A DNA stretch of 64,000 nucleotides from Rhodococcus sp. Leaf278 (GTDB lineage: Bacteria > Actinomycetota > Actinomycetes > Mycobacteriales > Mycobacteriaceae): NCBI RefSeq assembly GCF_001426085.1, contig NZ_LMRR01000001.1, positions 435,539 through 499,538 of the forward strand, written 5' to 3'. The notes under the pieces are model-generated. The model did no database searches, had not been told where the DNA came from, and saw only the letters and a program-made list of their open reading frames with translations. This document shows positions 16,369 to 25,505 of this stretch, piece by piece. Made by a program: the position numbers and the translations under genes. Each line of letters begins with the position of its first letter. The stretch's first letter is position 1.

Positions 16369-18144
16369 ATGGCTGTCGATGCCCGTCAGAAAATTGGAGT
16401 GACCGACCTCGCGGTCGCGTTGCCGAAAATGGTGACGGAGGTGCCGAGCCTGCTCAAGGGCCTGGCGGGATTCACCCGCAAGCCCGATCACAAGGTGTCG
16501 ATCGGCCTGATCTTCCAAGAGGCCGCTGCCAAGAACAGCAGCCGCCCGTTCGTTCGGTTCGAGGGCGAGTCGACCTCGTACAAGGACGCCAACGAACTCG
16601 TCAACCAGTACGCCGCAGTGTTCGCCGACCACGGAGTCGAGCGGGGTGACGTCGTCGGCGTGCTGAGCAAGAACCGTCCGGAGGCGCTGTTCGCCGCTCT
16701 TGCCGCCGTCAAACTCGGTGCCACCGCGGGCATGCTGAACTACAACCAGCGCGGCGACGTGCTCGAGCACAGCCTCGGGATTCTCGACGCGAAGGTGCTC
16801 GTACTGGACGAGAACGCGCAGGAAGCTCTCGATTCGCTCGACGGGGAGCCGAAGGTGGGAGCGGTGCTGCCACTGAAGAAGCTCACCGAACTCGCGGCAT
16901 CGGCGTCCACGGCCAACCCCAAGGTCACCGCGCAGATCCAGGCCAAGGAGAAGGCGTTCTACATCTTCACCTCGGGCACTACCGGTATGCCGAAGGCCAG
17001 CCTGATGAGCCATTTCCGCTGGCTCAAGTCGATGTCCGGTCTGGGCAACATGGGTGTCCGGTTGCGCAGCAACGACGTCATCTACTGCTGCCTGCCGCTC
17101 TATCACAACAACGCGCTGACGGTGACGCTGTCCTCGGTGCTTGCCGGCGGTGCCACCATGGCCATCGGCAAGCAGTTCTCGGTGAGCAATTTCTGGGACG
17201 ACATCCGGGTCAACAAGGCCACCGCGTTCACCTACATCGGTGAGCTGTGCCGCTACCTGTTGACGCAGCCGAAGAAGAGTTCCGATCGCGACAACTCGGT
17301 CAAGCTGATCGTCGGCAACGGACTTCGTCCGGAGATCTGGGAGGAGTTCACCGAGCGGTTCGGTATCTCCCGCGTCGCCGAGTTCTACGGTGCCAGCGAG
17401 TGCAACATCGCGTTCATCAACGCTCTCAACATGAAGAAGACCGCAGGCATCTGCCCGCTTCCGTACGCCGTCGTGCAGTACGACGAGGAGTCCGGCAAGG
17501 CCAAGCGCGGCCAGGACGGCAAGCTCCGCAAGGTCGGCAACGGAGAGATCGGACTGCTGCTGTCCAAGATCACCGATCGGGCACCGTTCGACGGCTACTC
17601 CGACGACAAGGCCACCGAGAAGAAGATGGTGCGCGACGGCTTCAAGGACGGAGACGCCTGGTTCGACACCGGCGACCTGGTCCGCAAGCAGGGCTGGATG
17701 CACGTCGCGTTCGTGGATCGTCTCGGTGACACCTTCCGCTGGAAGGGCGAGAACGTGGCCACCACCCAGGTCGAGGGTGCCCTCGGCGGACACTCCTCGG
17801 TCGATGGTGCCGTCGTCTACGGCGTCGACATCGACGGAACCGACGGTAAGGCCGGCATGGCGGCGGTCACTCTGCGTGAAGGCGAGACCTTCGACGGCAA
17901 ATCGGTCGCCGAGCACCTCTACGACAAGCTGCCGAGCTACGCAGTGCCGTTGTTCGTGCGCGTCGTGGACAGCCTGGAGCAGACGTCGACGTTCAAGAGC
18001 CAGAAGGTGGCCTTGCGCAAGCTCGGGTACGAGGAAGACAGCGACAGCGATCTGTACGTGCTGCGCGGTAAGTCCGGTGGCTACGAAAAGGCGTACGACG
18101 GCTACGTCGACGAGGTCGCTGCAGGTAAGGCCCCCAAGGGCTGA
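16369..18144 (+). CDS. fadD6: Very-long-chain acyl-CoA synthetase, FadD6-type
   Basis: FATP/VLACS-type acyl-CoA synthetase of 591 residues. AMP-binding motif YIFTSGTTGMPKA at about residue 199, A5 motif EFYGASECNIAF, and the FATP-type hinge DTGDLVRKQGW followed by DRLGDTFRWKGENVATTQVE. It activates exogenous long-chain fatty acids, probably at the membrane. This protein has the same neighbours (LOG upstream, folP2 downstream) in mycobacteria. Start ATG 16369 with a GAAGGGG ribosome-binding sequence. The catalytic C-terminal lysine is likely in TSTFKSQKVALRK. Confidence 0.93.
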   Translation: MAVDARQKIGVTDLAVALPKMVTEVPSLLKGLAGFTRKPDHKVSIGLIFQEAAAKNSSRPFVRFEGESTSYKDANELVNQYAAVFADHGVERGDVVGVLSKNRPEALFAALAAVKLGATAGMLNYNQRGDVLEHSLGILDAKVLVLDENAQEALDSLDGEPKVGAVLPLKKLTELAASASTANPKVTAQIQAKEKAFYIFTSGTTGMPKASLMSHFRWLKSMSGLGNMGVRLRSNDVIYCCLPLYHNNALTVTLSSVLAGGATMAIGKQFSVSNFWDDIRVNKATAFTYIGELCRYLLTQPKKSSDRDNSVKLIVGNGLRPEIWEEFTERFGISRVAEFYGASECNIAFINALNMKKTAGICPLPYAVVQYDEESGKAKRGQDGKLRKVGNGEIGLLLSKITDRAPFDGYSDDKATEKKMVRDGFKDGDAWFDTGDLVRKQGWMHVAFVDRLGDTFRWKGENVATTQVEGALGGHSSVDGAVVYGVDIDGTDGKAGMAAVTLREGETFDGKSVAEHLYDKLPSYAVPLFVRVVDSLEQTSTFKSQKVALRKLGYEEDSDSDLYVLRGKSGGYEKAYDGYVDEVAAGKAPKG

Positions 18145-18180
18145 GCACTCGAAACACGCGCGCGTGCCACTATTGATTTC

Positions 18181-19041
18181 ATGAGTACCCTCTGCGGCAA
18201 ACCGGTCGCCGACGATCGCGCTCTGGTGATGGCCATCGTCAATCGCACCCCCGATTCGTTCTACGACGGGGGTGCGAACTTCACCGACGATGCCGCGATG
18301 GCGTCGGTGCATCGGGCCGTCGCCGAAGGTGCCGACATGGTCGACATCGGCGGTGTGAAGGCCGGTCCGGGCGCCCTCGTCGACGCCGACGAGGAGATCC
18401 GCCGTGTCGTTCCGTTCGTCGAGGCGATCCGCGACGCCTATCCGGAGCTGCTGATCAGCGTCGACACCTGGCGCAGCGAAGTCGCCAGGTTGGCCTGCGG
18501 AGTGGGCGCGGATCTGATCAACGACACCTGGGCCGGGGCAGACCCCGAGTTGGTGCGCGTCGCAGCGGCCGAGGGTGTCGGCATCGTCTGTTCGCACACC
18601 GGTGGTGCCGTTCCGCGAACCCGTCCGTATCGGGTTCGCTACGCCGATGTGGTGGCGGATGTGATCGCGGAAGTCACCGCAGCTGCCGAGAATGCTGTCG
18701 CGGAGGGGGTGAAAAAGGATTCGATATTGATCGATCCGACGCACGATTTCGGGAAAAACACCTATCACGGGCTCGAGTTGTTGCGGCGCGTGGACGATCT
18801 TGTAAACACCGGGTGGCCTGTGCTCATGGCGCTGAGCAACAAGGACTTCGTAGGCGAGACTCTAGGGGTAGAACTCGCCGACCGGTTGGAGGGAACATTG
18901 GCAGCGACAGCATTGGCAGCAGCAGGCGGAGCCCGAATGTTCCGGGTGCACGAGGTTGCGTCGACCAGAAGAGTCGTAGACATGGTGGCAGCGATCCAGG
19001 GGCTGCGAACCCCGGCGCGGACGGTCAGGGGTCTGGCATGA
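18181..19041 (+). CDS. folP2: Dihydropteroate synthase paralogue FolP2
   Basis: Pterin-binding TIM-barrel protein of 286 residues. The first conserved motif reads MAIVNRTPDSFYDGG rather than the MGVVNVTPDSFSDGG of true synthases; DIGGVKAGPG and LISVDTWR follow. In mycobacteria this gpgS-linked paralogue does not replace folP1 and lacks detectable synthase activity. The stop overlaps the gpgS start by 4 bp (ATGA), so the two are translationally coupled, which fits a function tied to glucosylglycerate or methylglucose polysaccharide metabolism rather than folate; that is inference. Confidence 0.9.
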   Translation: MSTLCGKPVADDRALVMAIVNRTPDSFYDGGANFTDDAAMASVHRAVAEGADMVDIGGVKAGPGALVDADEEIRRVVPFVEAIRDAYPELLISVDTWRSEVARLACGVGADLINDTWAGADPELVRVAAAEGVGIVCSHTGGAVPRTRPYRVRYADVVADVIAEVTAAAENAVAEGVKKDSILIDPTHDFGKNTYHGLELLRRVDDLVNTGWPVLMALSNKDFVGETLGVELADRLEGTLAATALAAAGGARMFRVHEVASTRRVVDMVAAIQGLRTPARTVRGLA

Positions 19042-19967
19042 CACTCGCAGATCGAACGGACGTGACCATGGCATGGTCCGAGACCAACAGCTGGGACGTA
19101 CCCGACTGGACCATCGCCGAACTGGAAGCCGCGAAGGCGGGCCGGACGGTGTCGGTGGTACTCCCGGCACTCAACGAGGAACAGACTGTCGCCGCGGTCA
19201 TCGACACGATTCATCCCCTGCTCGGGGGACTGGTCGACGAGCTGATCGTGTTGGACTCCGGTTCGACCGACGAGACAGCCGTCCGCGCGACGGCGGCAGG
19301 CGCACGAGTCATCAGCCGAGAAGAGGCGGTCCCGGGGATCGACCCGGTACCGGGCAAGGGCGAGGTGCTGTGGCGATCGGTCGCGGCGTCGACCGGTGAT
19401 CTCATCGCCTTCGTCGATTCCGATCTGATCAATCCCGATCCGGCCTTCGTCCCGAAATTGCTCGGCCCTCTGCTGATGGGCGACGGTATCCACCTCGTCA
19501 AGGGCTATTACCGTCGTCCCTTGCGGGTCAGCGGGACCGAGGATGCCAACGGTGGTGGACGTGTCACCGAGCTCGTGGCCAGGCCATTGCTCGCCGCACT
19601 GCGGCCGGAGCTGACGGGTGTCATTCAACCGCTCGGCGGGGAGTACGCGGGCACTCGCGAACTGCTGTCCGCGGTGCCGTTCGCGCCGGGCTACGGAGTC
19701 GAGATCGGGCTGTTGCTCGATACGTACGACAGGCTCGGCCTGCAGGCGATCGGTCAGGTCAATCTCGGTGTGCGCAAGCACCGCAACCGTCCGCTGGTGG
19801 AGCTCGGGGCGATGAGCAGGCAGATCGTCGGAACAATGCTGAACCGGTGCGGCATGGTCGATTCCGGTGCCGGGCTGATGCAGTTCCGGGTCGACGGCGA
19901 CTCGTTCGAGCCGTTCTCGACCGAGGTGTCGCTGATGGATCGACCGGCGATGAACTCGCTGAAGTAG
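19038..19967 (+). CDS. gpgS: Glucosyl-3-phosphoglycerate synthase
   Basis: GT81 retaining glucosyltransferase of 309 residues, which transfers glucose to 3-phosphoglycerate, the first step of methylglucose lipopolysaccharide and glucosylglycerate synthesis. VVLPALNEEQTV is the nucleotide-sugar start, VDSDL holds the DxD metal motif, and QPLGGEYAGTRE with PGYGVEIGLL is the acceptor region. It begins inside the folP2 stop. glgA/glgC, which feed the same polysaccharide, lie 2.2 kb downstream. An unlinked 116-residue membrane protein gene follows after 31 bp. Confidence 0.95.
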   Translation: MTLADRTDVTMAWSETNSWDVPDWTIAELEAAKAGRTVSVVLPALNEEQTVAAVIDTIHPLLGGLVDELIVLDSGSTDETAVRATAAGARVISREEAVPGIDPVPGKGEVLWRSVAASTGDLIAFVDSDLINPDPAFVPKLLGPLLMGDGIHLVKGYYRRPLRVSGTEDANGGGRVTELVARPLLAALRPELTGVIQPLGGEYAGTRELLSAVPFAPGYGVEIGLLLDTYDRLGLQAIGQVNLGVRKHRNRPLVELGAMSRQIVGTMLNRCGMVDSGAGLMQFRVDGDSFEPFSTEVSLMDRPAMNSLK

Positions 19968-19998
19968 GCGTGTCGTTCGGGCGTGACAAGATCGTGGC

Positions 19999-20349
19999 AT
20001 GTTGACGCTGCTGATCTACGTTGTCGTCATTGCCGTCGTCGCTGCTGCATTGTTCTTCGTGGCGTCGATGGTGTTCGGTCGCGGTGAGGAACTGGGCCCA
20101 CTGGCCGAGGGAACCACCGCGACCGTGCTACCCGCGGAGGGTGTCACCGGTACCGACGTGCGCTCGCTGAAGTTCCAGCAGACTCTGCGGGGGTACAAGC
20201 CGAGCGAGGTCGATTGGGCACTCGAACGGCTCGGCGGCGAAATCGACTTGCTTCGGTCCCGGTTGTCTGCCGCGGAGGCCGGGGAACGGTTGGGGTCGCA
20301 GTCTTCCGCAGGCCCGAAGCCGGGTGTCGCCGAACCGGACCAGCAGTGA
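19999..20349 (+). CDS. DivIVA-domain membrane protein
   Basis: Protein of 116 residues with one N-terminal membrane helix (residues 3-26) and a short DivIVA-like motif, FQQTLRGYKPSEVDWALERL, near residues 59-78, followed by a small coiled coil. Homologues sit in the same position in mycobacteria (Rv1209). It may tether a polar or division complex to the membrane. Its TGA overlaps the GTG of tag by 4 bp. Confidence 0.85.
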   Translation: MLTLLIYVVVIAVVAAALFFVASMVFGRGEELGPLAEGTTATVLPAEGVTGTDVRSLKFQQTLRGYKPSEVDWALERLGGEIDLLRSRLSAAEAGERLGSQSSAGPKPGVAEPDQQ

Positions 20350-20954
20350 GTGCTGTCGCCGGGCCGGACGGCAGGTTGCGCTGCCCGTGGGGTGCCACCG
20401 ACGACGAGCTCTACCGGAATTACCACGACACGGAGTGGGGACAGCCGCTGCACGGACGCAACGAACTGTACGAGCGGCTGTGTCTCGAGGCGTTCCAATC
20501 CGGCCTCGCGTGGATCACGATCCTGCGCAAGCGCGAGAGTTTCCGCAGCGCGTTCGCCGGTTTCGACCCGGAACGAGTGGCCCTGTTCGGCACCGCCGAT
20601 GTCGAACGGCTGATGAACGACGCGTCGATCGTGCGTAACCGCCTCAAGATCGACGCTGCGGTGATAAATGCTCGGGTCATTGTCGAACTGGACGACACTG
20701 ACCTGGACACTCTGCTCTGGTCCTATGCGCCCGAACCCAGGCCCGCGCGGCTGACCGAGTCCTCCGACGTGCCTGCCTCCACCTCCGAGTCGAAGGCTCT
20801 GGCCAAGGAGCTCAAGCGTCGAGGGCTGCGGTTCGTCGGTCCGACGACGGCGTACGCCTTGATGCAAGCCACTGGAATGGTCGACGATCACCTGTCGGAG
20901 TGTTGTGTGCAGGTCACGAATACAGACTCCGTTTCCCGGTATCGAGGTCGATAG
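20346..20954 (+). CDS. tag: DNA-3-methyladenine glycosylase I
   Basis: HhH-type glycosylase of 202 residues that excises 3-methyladenine from alkylated DNA. N-terminal RCPWGATDDELYRNYHDTEWG carries the Cys and His of the zinc site, with the other His and Cys in DDHLSECC near the C-terminus. FQSGLAWITILRKRESFR is the base-flipping region. Starts at GTG 20346 coupled to the DivIVA-like gene. The C-terminal tail is slightly longer than in E. coli Tag. Confidence 0.92.
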   Translation: MSAVAGPDGRLRCPWGATDDELYRNYHDTEWGQPLHGRNELYERLCLEAFQSGLAWITILRKRESFRSAFAGFDPERVALFGTADVERLMNDASIVRNRLKIDAAVINARVIVELDDTDLDTLLWSYAPEPRPARLTESSDVPASTSESKALAKELKRRGLRFVGPTTAYALMQATGMVDDHLSECCVQVTNTDSVSRYRGR

Positions 20955-20975
20955 GGAAGAATAGGAGTCAACACC

Positions 20976-20990
20976 CGTCGCCCCGCGACG
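20976..20990. terminator. Short hairpin after tag
   Basis: CGTCGC and GCGACG form a 6-bp stem with a CCC loop, followed by AATTTATCTTTTA. Weak but well placed for termination of the gpgS-tag transcript. Confidence 0.4.
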
Positions 20991-21049
20991 AATTTATCTT
21001 TTAGGCCGAGGCGCCGAGTTGGTGGGCGCAGATCTGGAGGGAGCAGAGG

Positions 21050-21217
21050 ATGGCGGCGATGAAGCCCCGGACCGGGGACGGTCCCCTCGAAGCAACCAAA
21101 GAGGGACGAGGAATCGTCATGCGTGTCCCGCTCGAGGGGGGCGGCCGATTGGTCGTCGAATTGACCCCCGATGAGGCCGCAGCACTCGGAGACGAACTGA
21201 AGGGTGTCACCGGCTGA
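21050..21217 (+). CDS. DUF3117 small protein
   Basis: A 55-residue protein beginning MAAMKPRTGDGPLEATKEG, then RGIVMRVPLEGGGRLVVELT and DEAAALGDEL. This is the conserved actinobacterial DUF3117 protein (Rv1211 in M. tuberculosis, again between tag and glgA). A GGAGGGAG ribosome site is at 21036. No membrane segment. Function unknown; strong conservation suggests an essential or regulatory role. Confidence 0.92.
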   Translation: MAAMKPRTGDGPLEATKEGRGIVMRVPLEGGGRLVVELTPDEAAALGDELKGVTG

Positions 21218-21242
21218 TAGTCACATGGGTCGCTCGTCGCTC

Positions 21243-21277
21243 AGCCCCGCTCGCCGTACCGGCAAGCGGGGCTTTGT
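21243..21277 (+). terminator. Intrinsic terminator after DUF3117
   Basis: AGCCCCGCT (21243-21251) pairs with AGCGGGGCT (21265-21273), with a 13-nt loop that can itself pair further (GCCG with CGGC); a short TTTG follows. Confidence 0.75.
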
Positions 21278-21318
21278 GTTGTGGCGACGAGTGTTGTGGC
21301 GACGAGTGTTGTGTCGAC
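21276..21318 (+). repeat. 15-bp tandem repeat, 2.9 copies
   Basis: GTGTTGTGGCGACGA at 21276-21290 and 21291-21305, then a partial GTGTTGTGTCGAC. It lies between the DUF3117 terminator and the rRNA methyltransferase gene and has no obvious coding role. Confidence 0.75.
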
Positions 21319-21353
21319 CGGTGGCGTTCGTTCCGGTGTGAGAGAGGTGCTCG

Positions 21354-22217
21354 ATGCTGATCGATGTCGTCGATCTGCTGCTCTGTCCGCAGTGTCGGGC
21401 GCGCGACGTCGAATCCGGCGTGGACTTCGGCGATACCGATCGCACGCTGTTGTGCGATCGAGGACATTCGTTCGACGTGGCTCGTCAGGGCTACGTCGGT
21501 TTGTCGACCGGAGACGGTGGCAAGTTCACCGGTGACTCGGCGGAGATGATCGCCGCTCGCGACGCGTTCCTCGGGAAGGGGCACTTCGACTCGATCGCGG
21601 CAGCGGTCTCGCACGCTGTCCCGTCGGACAGTGAGGTGGTACTCGACGTCGGTGTCGGCACCGGTCACTATCTTGCAGCGGTGCTCGACGCCCGTCCCGA
21701 TGCGCGGGGCATCGGCGTCGACGTCTCGAAGTTCGCTGCGCGCCGTGCCGCGCGATCACACGCGCGTCTCGGGGCCGTGGTCGCAGACATCTGGAGTGGA
21801 CTGCCGGTGCGGACGGCGAGCGCGTCTGCGGTGACCTGTGTGTTCTCTCCCCGCAACGCCGGAGAGTTCAGTCGAGTCCTGGGCACCGACGGCGTGCTGG
21901 TGGTCGTGACACCCACGGCGCGGCATCAGCACGAACTGCGGGGCCCGCTCGGCCTCATCGGAGTCGAGGAGAACAAGACTCGCAGGCTCGGAGAATCGCT
22001 GTCCGGCCTGTTCGAGCCGGTGGCGGAATCTCCGCTCGAGTACTCGATGACGCTGTCGCGCAAGGACATCGAGACGCTGATCGGAATGGGCCCGTCGGCG
22101 CGACACGGTGACCCCGAGGCGCGATCGGCGGCGCTGGCGCAGCTACCGGACGGCATCGAGGTCACCGCGTCGGTGACCGTGTCGACCTATCGTCGACGGG
22201 CCAACGCTGCTTCATAG
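21354..22217 (+). CDS. rlmA: 23S rRNA (guanine-N1)-methyltransferase, RlmA type
   Basis: SAM-dependent methyltransferase of 287 residues. The N-terminal zinc ribbon has C11-x2-C14 and C34-x3-H38; the SAM motif is LDVGVGTGHYLAAV. The middle segment VFSPRNAGEFSRVL matches RlmA. It would methylate G745 or G748 in domain II of 23S rRNA, near the exit tunnel. Its last 31 bp overlap the end of the convergent glgA gene. Confidence 0.88.
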   Translation: MLIDVVDLLLCPQCRARDVESGVDFGDTDRTLLCDRGHSFDVARQGYVGLSTGDGGKFTGDSAEMIAARDAFLGKGHFDSIAAAVSHAVPSDSEVVLDVGVGTGHYLAAVLDARPDARGIGVDVSKFAARRAARSHARLGAVVADIWSGLPVRTASASAVTCVFSPRNAGEFSRVLGTDGVLVVVTPTARHQHELRGPLGLIGVEENKTRRLGESLSGLFEPVAESPLEYSMTLSRKDIETLIGMGPSARHGDPEARSAALAQLPDGIEVTASVTVSTYRRRANAAS

Positions 22218-23350
22218 ACCGCGAGGGTCTGCTGCGCAATCGATGCCCACGAGAACTCGGCGACGGCGAGCTCGCGTCCTGCCTTGCCCATTGCCGTCGC
22301 GAGTGTGGGGTCGAGGGCGACTGCGTTGACGGTGTCGGCCAAGTGTCGCTCGAATACGTCGGGTTCGTAGGAGTTGTAGTGCACCAAGCGCCCGGTGCGG
22401 CCGTCGTCGACCACCTCGGGGATTCCGCCGACGTCCGATGCCACGACGGCGGTTTCGCAGGCCATTGCCTCGAGATTGACGATGCCGAGCGGCTCGTATA
22501 CCGACGGGCACACGAATACCGCTGCTGCAGTCAGTATTTCGCGGATCTTGTCGGTAGGAAGCATGTCCTTGACCCAGAAGACGCCGCCGCGCTGTTCGGC
22601 GAGCAGTGCCACCGCGCGCTCGGTTTCCGCAGCGATCTCGGGAGTATCGGGCGCGCCCGCGCACAGGACGAGCTGGATGGACGGATCGAAGTGGTGAGCG
22701 GCTGCGATCAGGTGTCCGACGCCTTTCTGCCGGGTGATGCGCCCGACGAAGGCGACGATCGGCTTGCTTCGATCCACGCCGATCTCGTCGAGGGTCGAGG
22801 TGCCGTGATCGGCGAACCAGCGCTCGGTGTCGATTCCGTTGCGCACCACATGAACCCGGCTCTTGTCGAGTCGCGGATAGGCGTCGAGCACATCTTTGGC
22901 CATGCCCTCGCTGACGGCAATGACGGCGTCGGCGTACTCCACGGCGTTGCGCTCGGACCACGACGAGATGCGGTATCCGCCGCCGAGCTGTTCGGCTTTC
23001 CACGGGCGGCGCGGTTCGAGCGAGTGCGCGGTGAGGATGTGGGGGACGTCGTACAGCTCGGCCGCGAGGTGGCCCGCGAAGCCGGTGTACCAGGTGTGTG
23101 AATGCACCACGTCCGCGCCCGATGCCGCGTTCGCCATCCGTAGTTCGGCAGACAACTTCGTCAACGCAGCGTTGGCTCCGGCGAGAGCCGGGTCCGGGTC
23201 GTGCACCTGCGCAGTGTCGCGGGGCGCGCCCATACAGTGGATGTCCACGTCGCACAGCGATTTCAGTTGCGCGGACAACTCGGTGACATGAACTCCTGCG
23301 CCACCGTAGATCTCCGGGGGATATTCCTTGGTCATCATTGCTACGCGCAC
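22187..23350 (-). CDS. glgA: Glycogen synthase-like glucosyltransferase (GlgA/GlgM)
   Basis: GT4-type glycosyltransferase of 387 residues. N-terminus VRVAMMTKEYPPEIYGGAGVHV, and in the C-terminal half RITRQKGVGHLI and the E-x7-E region around CPSVYEPLGIVNLEAMACE. Mycobacterial orthologues mainly make maltose-1-phosphate from ADP-glucose and glucose-1-phosphate (GlgM), which enters alpha-glucan and methylglucose polysaccharide synthesis. I used GTG at 23350 because a longer frame extends into the divergent glgC region. Divergent from glgC across 76 bp, so coordinated control is likely. Confidence 0.92.
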   Translation of the reverse strand: MRVAMMTKEYPPEIYGGAGVHVTELSAQLKSLCDVDIHCMGAPRDTAQVHDPDPALAGANAALTKLSAELRMANAASGADVVHSHTWYTGFAGHLAAELYDVPHILTAHSLEPRRPWKAEQLGGGYRISSWSERNAVEYADAVIAVSEGMAKDVLDAYPRLDKSRVHVVRNGIDTERWFADHGTSTLDEIGVDRSKPIVAFVGRITRQKGVGHLIAAAHHFDPSIQLVLCAGAPDTPEIAAETERAVALLAEQRGGVFWVKDMLPTDKIREILTAAAVFVCPSVYEPLGIVNLEAMACETAVVASDVGGIPEVVDDGRTGRLVHYNSYEPDVFERHLADTVNAVALDPTLATAMGKAGRELAVAEFSWASIAQQTLAVYEAALARRR

Positions 23351-23426
23351 GTGAACGAACCTACATTCCCCAGCAGTTGTGCGTGTACTGCTCGCAAGGT
23401 TCTCTCGGTGCGGATAGGTTGAGTGG

Positions 23427-24641
23427 GTGAGGACACAACCGCACGTACTAGGGATCGTGCTTGCCGGCGGTGAGGGTAAACGTCTGTACCCGATGACCGC
23501 CGACCGAGCCAAGCCGGCCGTTCCCTTCGGGGGCGCCTATCGACTCATCGACTTCGTGCTGAGCAATCTCGTCAACGCCGGTTACCTCCGGCTCTGCGTG
23601 CTCACCCAGTACAAGTCCCATTCACTGGACCGCCACATCTCGCAGACGTGGCGGCTGTCCGGGTTCGCCGGGGAGTACATCACTCCGGTGCCGGCGCAGC
23701 AGCGACTCGGGCCCCGGTGGTACACCGGCAGCGCCGACGCCATCTTCCAGTCACTGAACCTGGTCTACGACGAGGACCCCGAGTACATCGTGGTGTTCGG
23801 TGCCGACCACGTGTACCGAATGGACCCCGAGCAGATGGTGCAGCAGCACATCGATTCCGGTGCGGGCGTGACCGTGGCGGGCATCAGGGTTCCACGCAGC
23901 GAGGCATTCGCGTTCGGCTGCATCGACTCCGACGCCGACGGCAAGATCACCCAGTTTCTCGAGAAGCCCGCGCAACCGCCGGGAACTCCGGACGACCCGG
24001 ACGTCACCTACGCCTCCATGGGCAACTACGTGTTCACCACCAAGGTGCTCGTCGACGCCATCAAGGCCGACTCCGAGAACTCCGACTCGGACCACGACAT
24101 GGGCGGCGACATCATTCCGGCGCTCGTCGAAGCCGGCGTCGCGTCGGTCTACGACTTCAACGACAACGTCGTTCCCGGTGCCACCGAACGTGATCGCGGC
24201 TACTGGCGAGACGTGGGCACCATCGACGCGTTCTACGACGCCCACATGGACCTGGTGTCGGTGCACCCCATCTTCAATCTGTACAACCGCCGCTGGCCAA
24301 TCCGTGGATCGGCCGAGAACCTGCCACCCGCAAAATTCGTTCAGGGCGGCTTGGCTCAGGAGTCGGTGGTCGGTGCCGGCTGCATCCTGTCGGCGGCCAC
24401 CGTGCGCAACTCGGTGCTCAGCTCCAACGTGATGATCGACAGCGGCGCGACGGTCGAGGGCAGTGTCCTGATGCCCGGCGTCCGGATCGGCAAGGGTGCC
24501 GTCGTGCGGCACGCGATCCTGGACAAGAACGTCGTCGTGGGCGACGGGGAGATCGTCGGTGTCGACCACGAACGCGATCGTGAACGATTCAACGTCAGCG
24601 CCGGGGGAGTGGTCTCGGTCGGTAAGGGCGTCTGGATTTAG
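23427..24641 (+). CDS. glgC: Glucose-1-phosphate adenylyltransferase
   Basis: ADP-glucose pyrophosphorylase of 404 residues. [16 protein letters not shown] is the nucleotide-binding signature, [12 protein letters not shown] carries the metal aspartate, and the C-terminal half is a left-handed beta-helix ([40 protein letters not shown]). It supplies ADP-glucose to the divergent GlgA. GTG start at 23427. The stop is directly followed by a hairpin repeat element. Confidence 0.95.
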   Translation: MRTQPHVLGIVLAGGEGKRLYPMTADRAKPAVPFGGAYRLIDFVLSNLVNAGYLRLCVLTQYKSHSLDRHISQTWRLSGFAGEYITPVPAQQRLGPRWYTGSADAIFQSLNLVYDEDPEYIVVFGADHVYRMDPEQMVQQHIDSGAGVTVAGIRVPRSEAFAFGCIDSDADGKITQFLEKPAQPPGTPDDPDVTYASMGNYVFTTKVLVDAIKADSENSDSDHDMGGDIIPALVEAGVASVYDFNDNVVPGATERDRGYWRDVGTIDAFYDAHMDLVSVHPIFNLYNRRWPIRGSAENLPPAKFVQGGLAQESVVGAGCILSAATVRNSVLSSNVMIDSGATVEGSVLMPGVRIGKGAVVRHAILDKNVVVGDGEIVGVDHERDRERFNVSAGGVVSVGKGVWI

Positions 24642-24695
24642 AGCCTGCGGCATGTGAGCGGTAATTCGTAGCGGACTACGAATTACCGCTCACAT
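24641..24695. repeat. Hairpin repeat element, copy A
   Basis: Begins at the last base of the glgC stop with GAGCCTGCGGCATGTGAGCG and then folds as a perfect 20-bp stem (24652-24671 with 24676-24695) around a CGGA loop. The 20-nt lead sequence is identical to the minus strand of copy B at 41225-41244. It lies between convergent genes, so it probably also acts as a two-way terminator. Confidence 0.85.
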
Positions 24696-24708
24696 TCGTT
24701 GCAGCCTC

Positions 24709-25341
24709 TCAGGCTCTCGACGCGCAGATCAAACCGTCGCCGAGGGGCAGCAGCACCGTCGTGAGCCGTTCGTCCTCGGCGATTGCCCGCGCGGCGGAGC
24801 GAACGGCCACTGCTGTGGCGTCGCGTTGAGTCGGATCGGCAACTCGTCCGCCGAGCAACGCGTTGTGCAGCACCAGAACTCCGCCGGGTCGAAGCAGACG
24901 CACGCTCTCGGCGACGAAGTGTGGATGGTCTGCGGGACTGGCGTCGATGAACACGAGATCGTACGTGTCGTCGGCCAATCGGGGGAGCACGTCCAGTGCC
25001 CAGCCGTTGATCAACCGAGTTCGTGAGGGCGCAATTCCTCCGGCGCGGAACGCTTCTCGCGCTGCACGCTGGTGCTCCGGCTCGGTGTCGATCGTGGTGA
25101 GAACGCCATCCGCGCGCATACCGTCGAGCAACCACAGGCCGCTGATTCCTGCGCCCGTTCCGATTTCGACGACCGTCTTGGCCCCGAGCATCTGGGTGAA
25201 GATGCTCAGGATCGCCCCGACCGACGGCGGTACCGGGGCCGCACCGAGATCGATGGCGCGCTCTCTGGCTGCGATGAGAACCTCGTCCTCCTGAGCGGAG
25301 TCTTCGGCATAAGCGAGCATCTTCTCGGCGTTGGTCGGCAC
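24709..25341 (-). CDS. O-methyltransferase (Rv1220c-like)
   Basis: Class I SAM-dependent methyltransferase of 210 residues. Motif I is [16 protein letters not shown], with [10 protein letters not shown] and FIDASPADH following; the fold matches the catechol/caffeoyl-CoA O-methyltransferase group. Substrate unknown; the M. tuberculosis homologue lies at the same site next to sigE. The start ATG at 25341 lies 164 bp from sigE in divergent orientation, so the two may share a control region. Confidence 0.88.
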   Translation of the reverse strand: MPTNAEKMLAYAEDSAQEDEVLIAARERAIDLGAAPVPPSVGAILSIFTQMLGAKTVVEIGTGAGISGLWLLDGMRADGVLTTIDTEPEHQRAAREAFRAGGIAPSRTRLINGWALDVLPRLADDTYDLVFIDASPADHPHFVAESVRLLRPGGVLVLHNALLGGRVADPTQRDATAVAVRSAARAIAEDERLTTVLLPLGDGLICASRA

Positions 25342-25385
25342 GCCCCGAGGTTATCGTGCCGAGAGCTCGATCTCACGCGCACATT

Positions 25386-25404
25386 CTCAGGTGGGCCTCA
25401 GCTG
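25386..25404. promoter_or_regulatory. Candidate MprA box upstream of sigE
   Basis: Two 8-bp direct repeats, CTCAGGTG and CTCAGCTG, separated by GGC. Spacing and sequence fit the MprA binding site as I recall it from mycobacteria, where MprAB activates sigE. It lies 101 bp before the annotated sigE start. Confidence 0.6.
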
Positions 25405-25505
25405 ATTCATACCGCACCCACACGCGGGTCGGTCAGGCTATGGAGGAATCGAAGGTCCGTCTCGATTGCGAAGTGTGAGCTGGAACATCCGAGGGTAGTC
25501 GTCGG

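Noticed and set aside
16099..18768. 889-codon open frame on the minus strand
   Set aside because: It is antisense to the LOG gene, fadD6 and folP2, which have full motifs; a GC-rich codon-position shadow.
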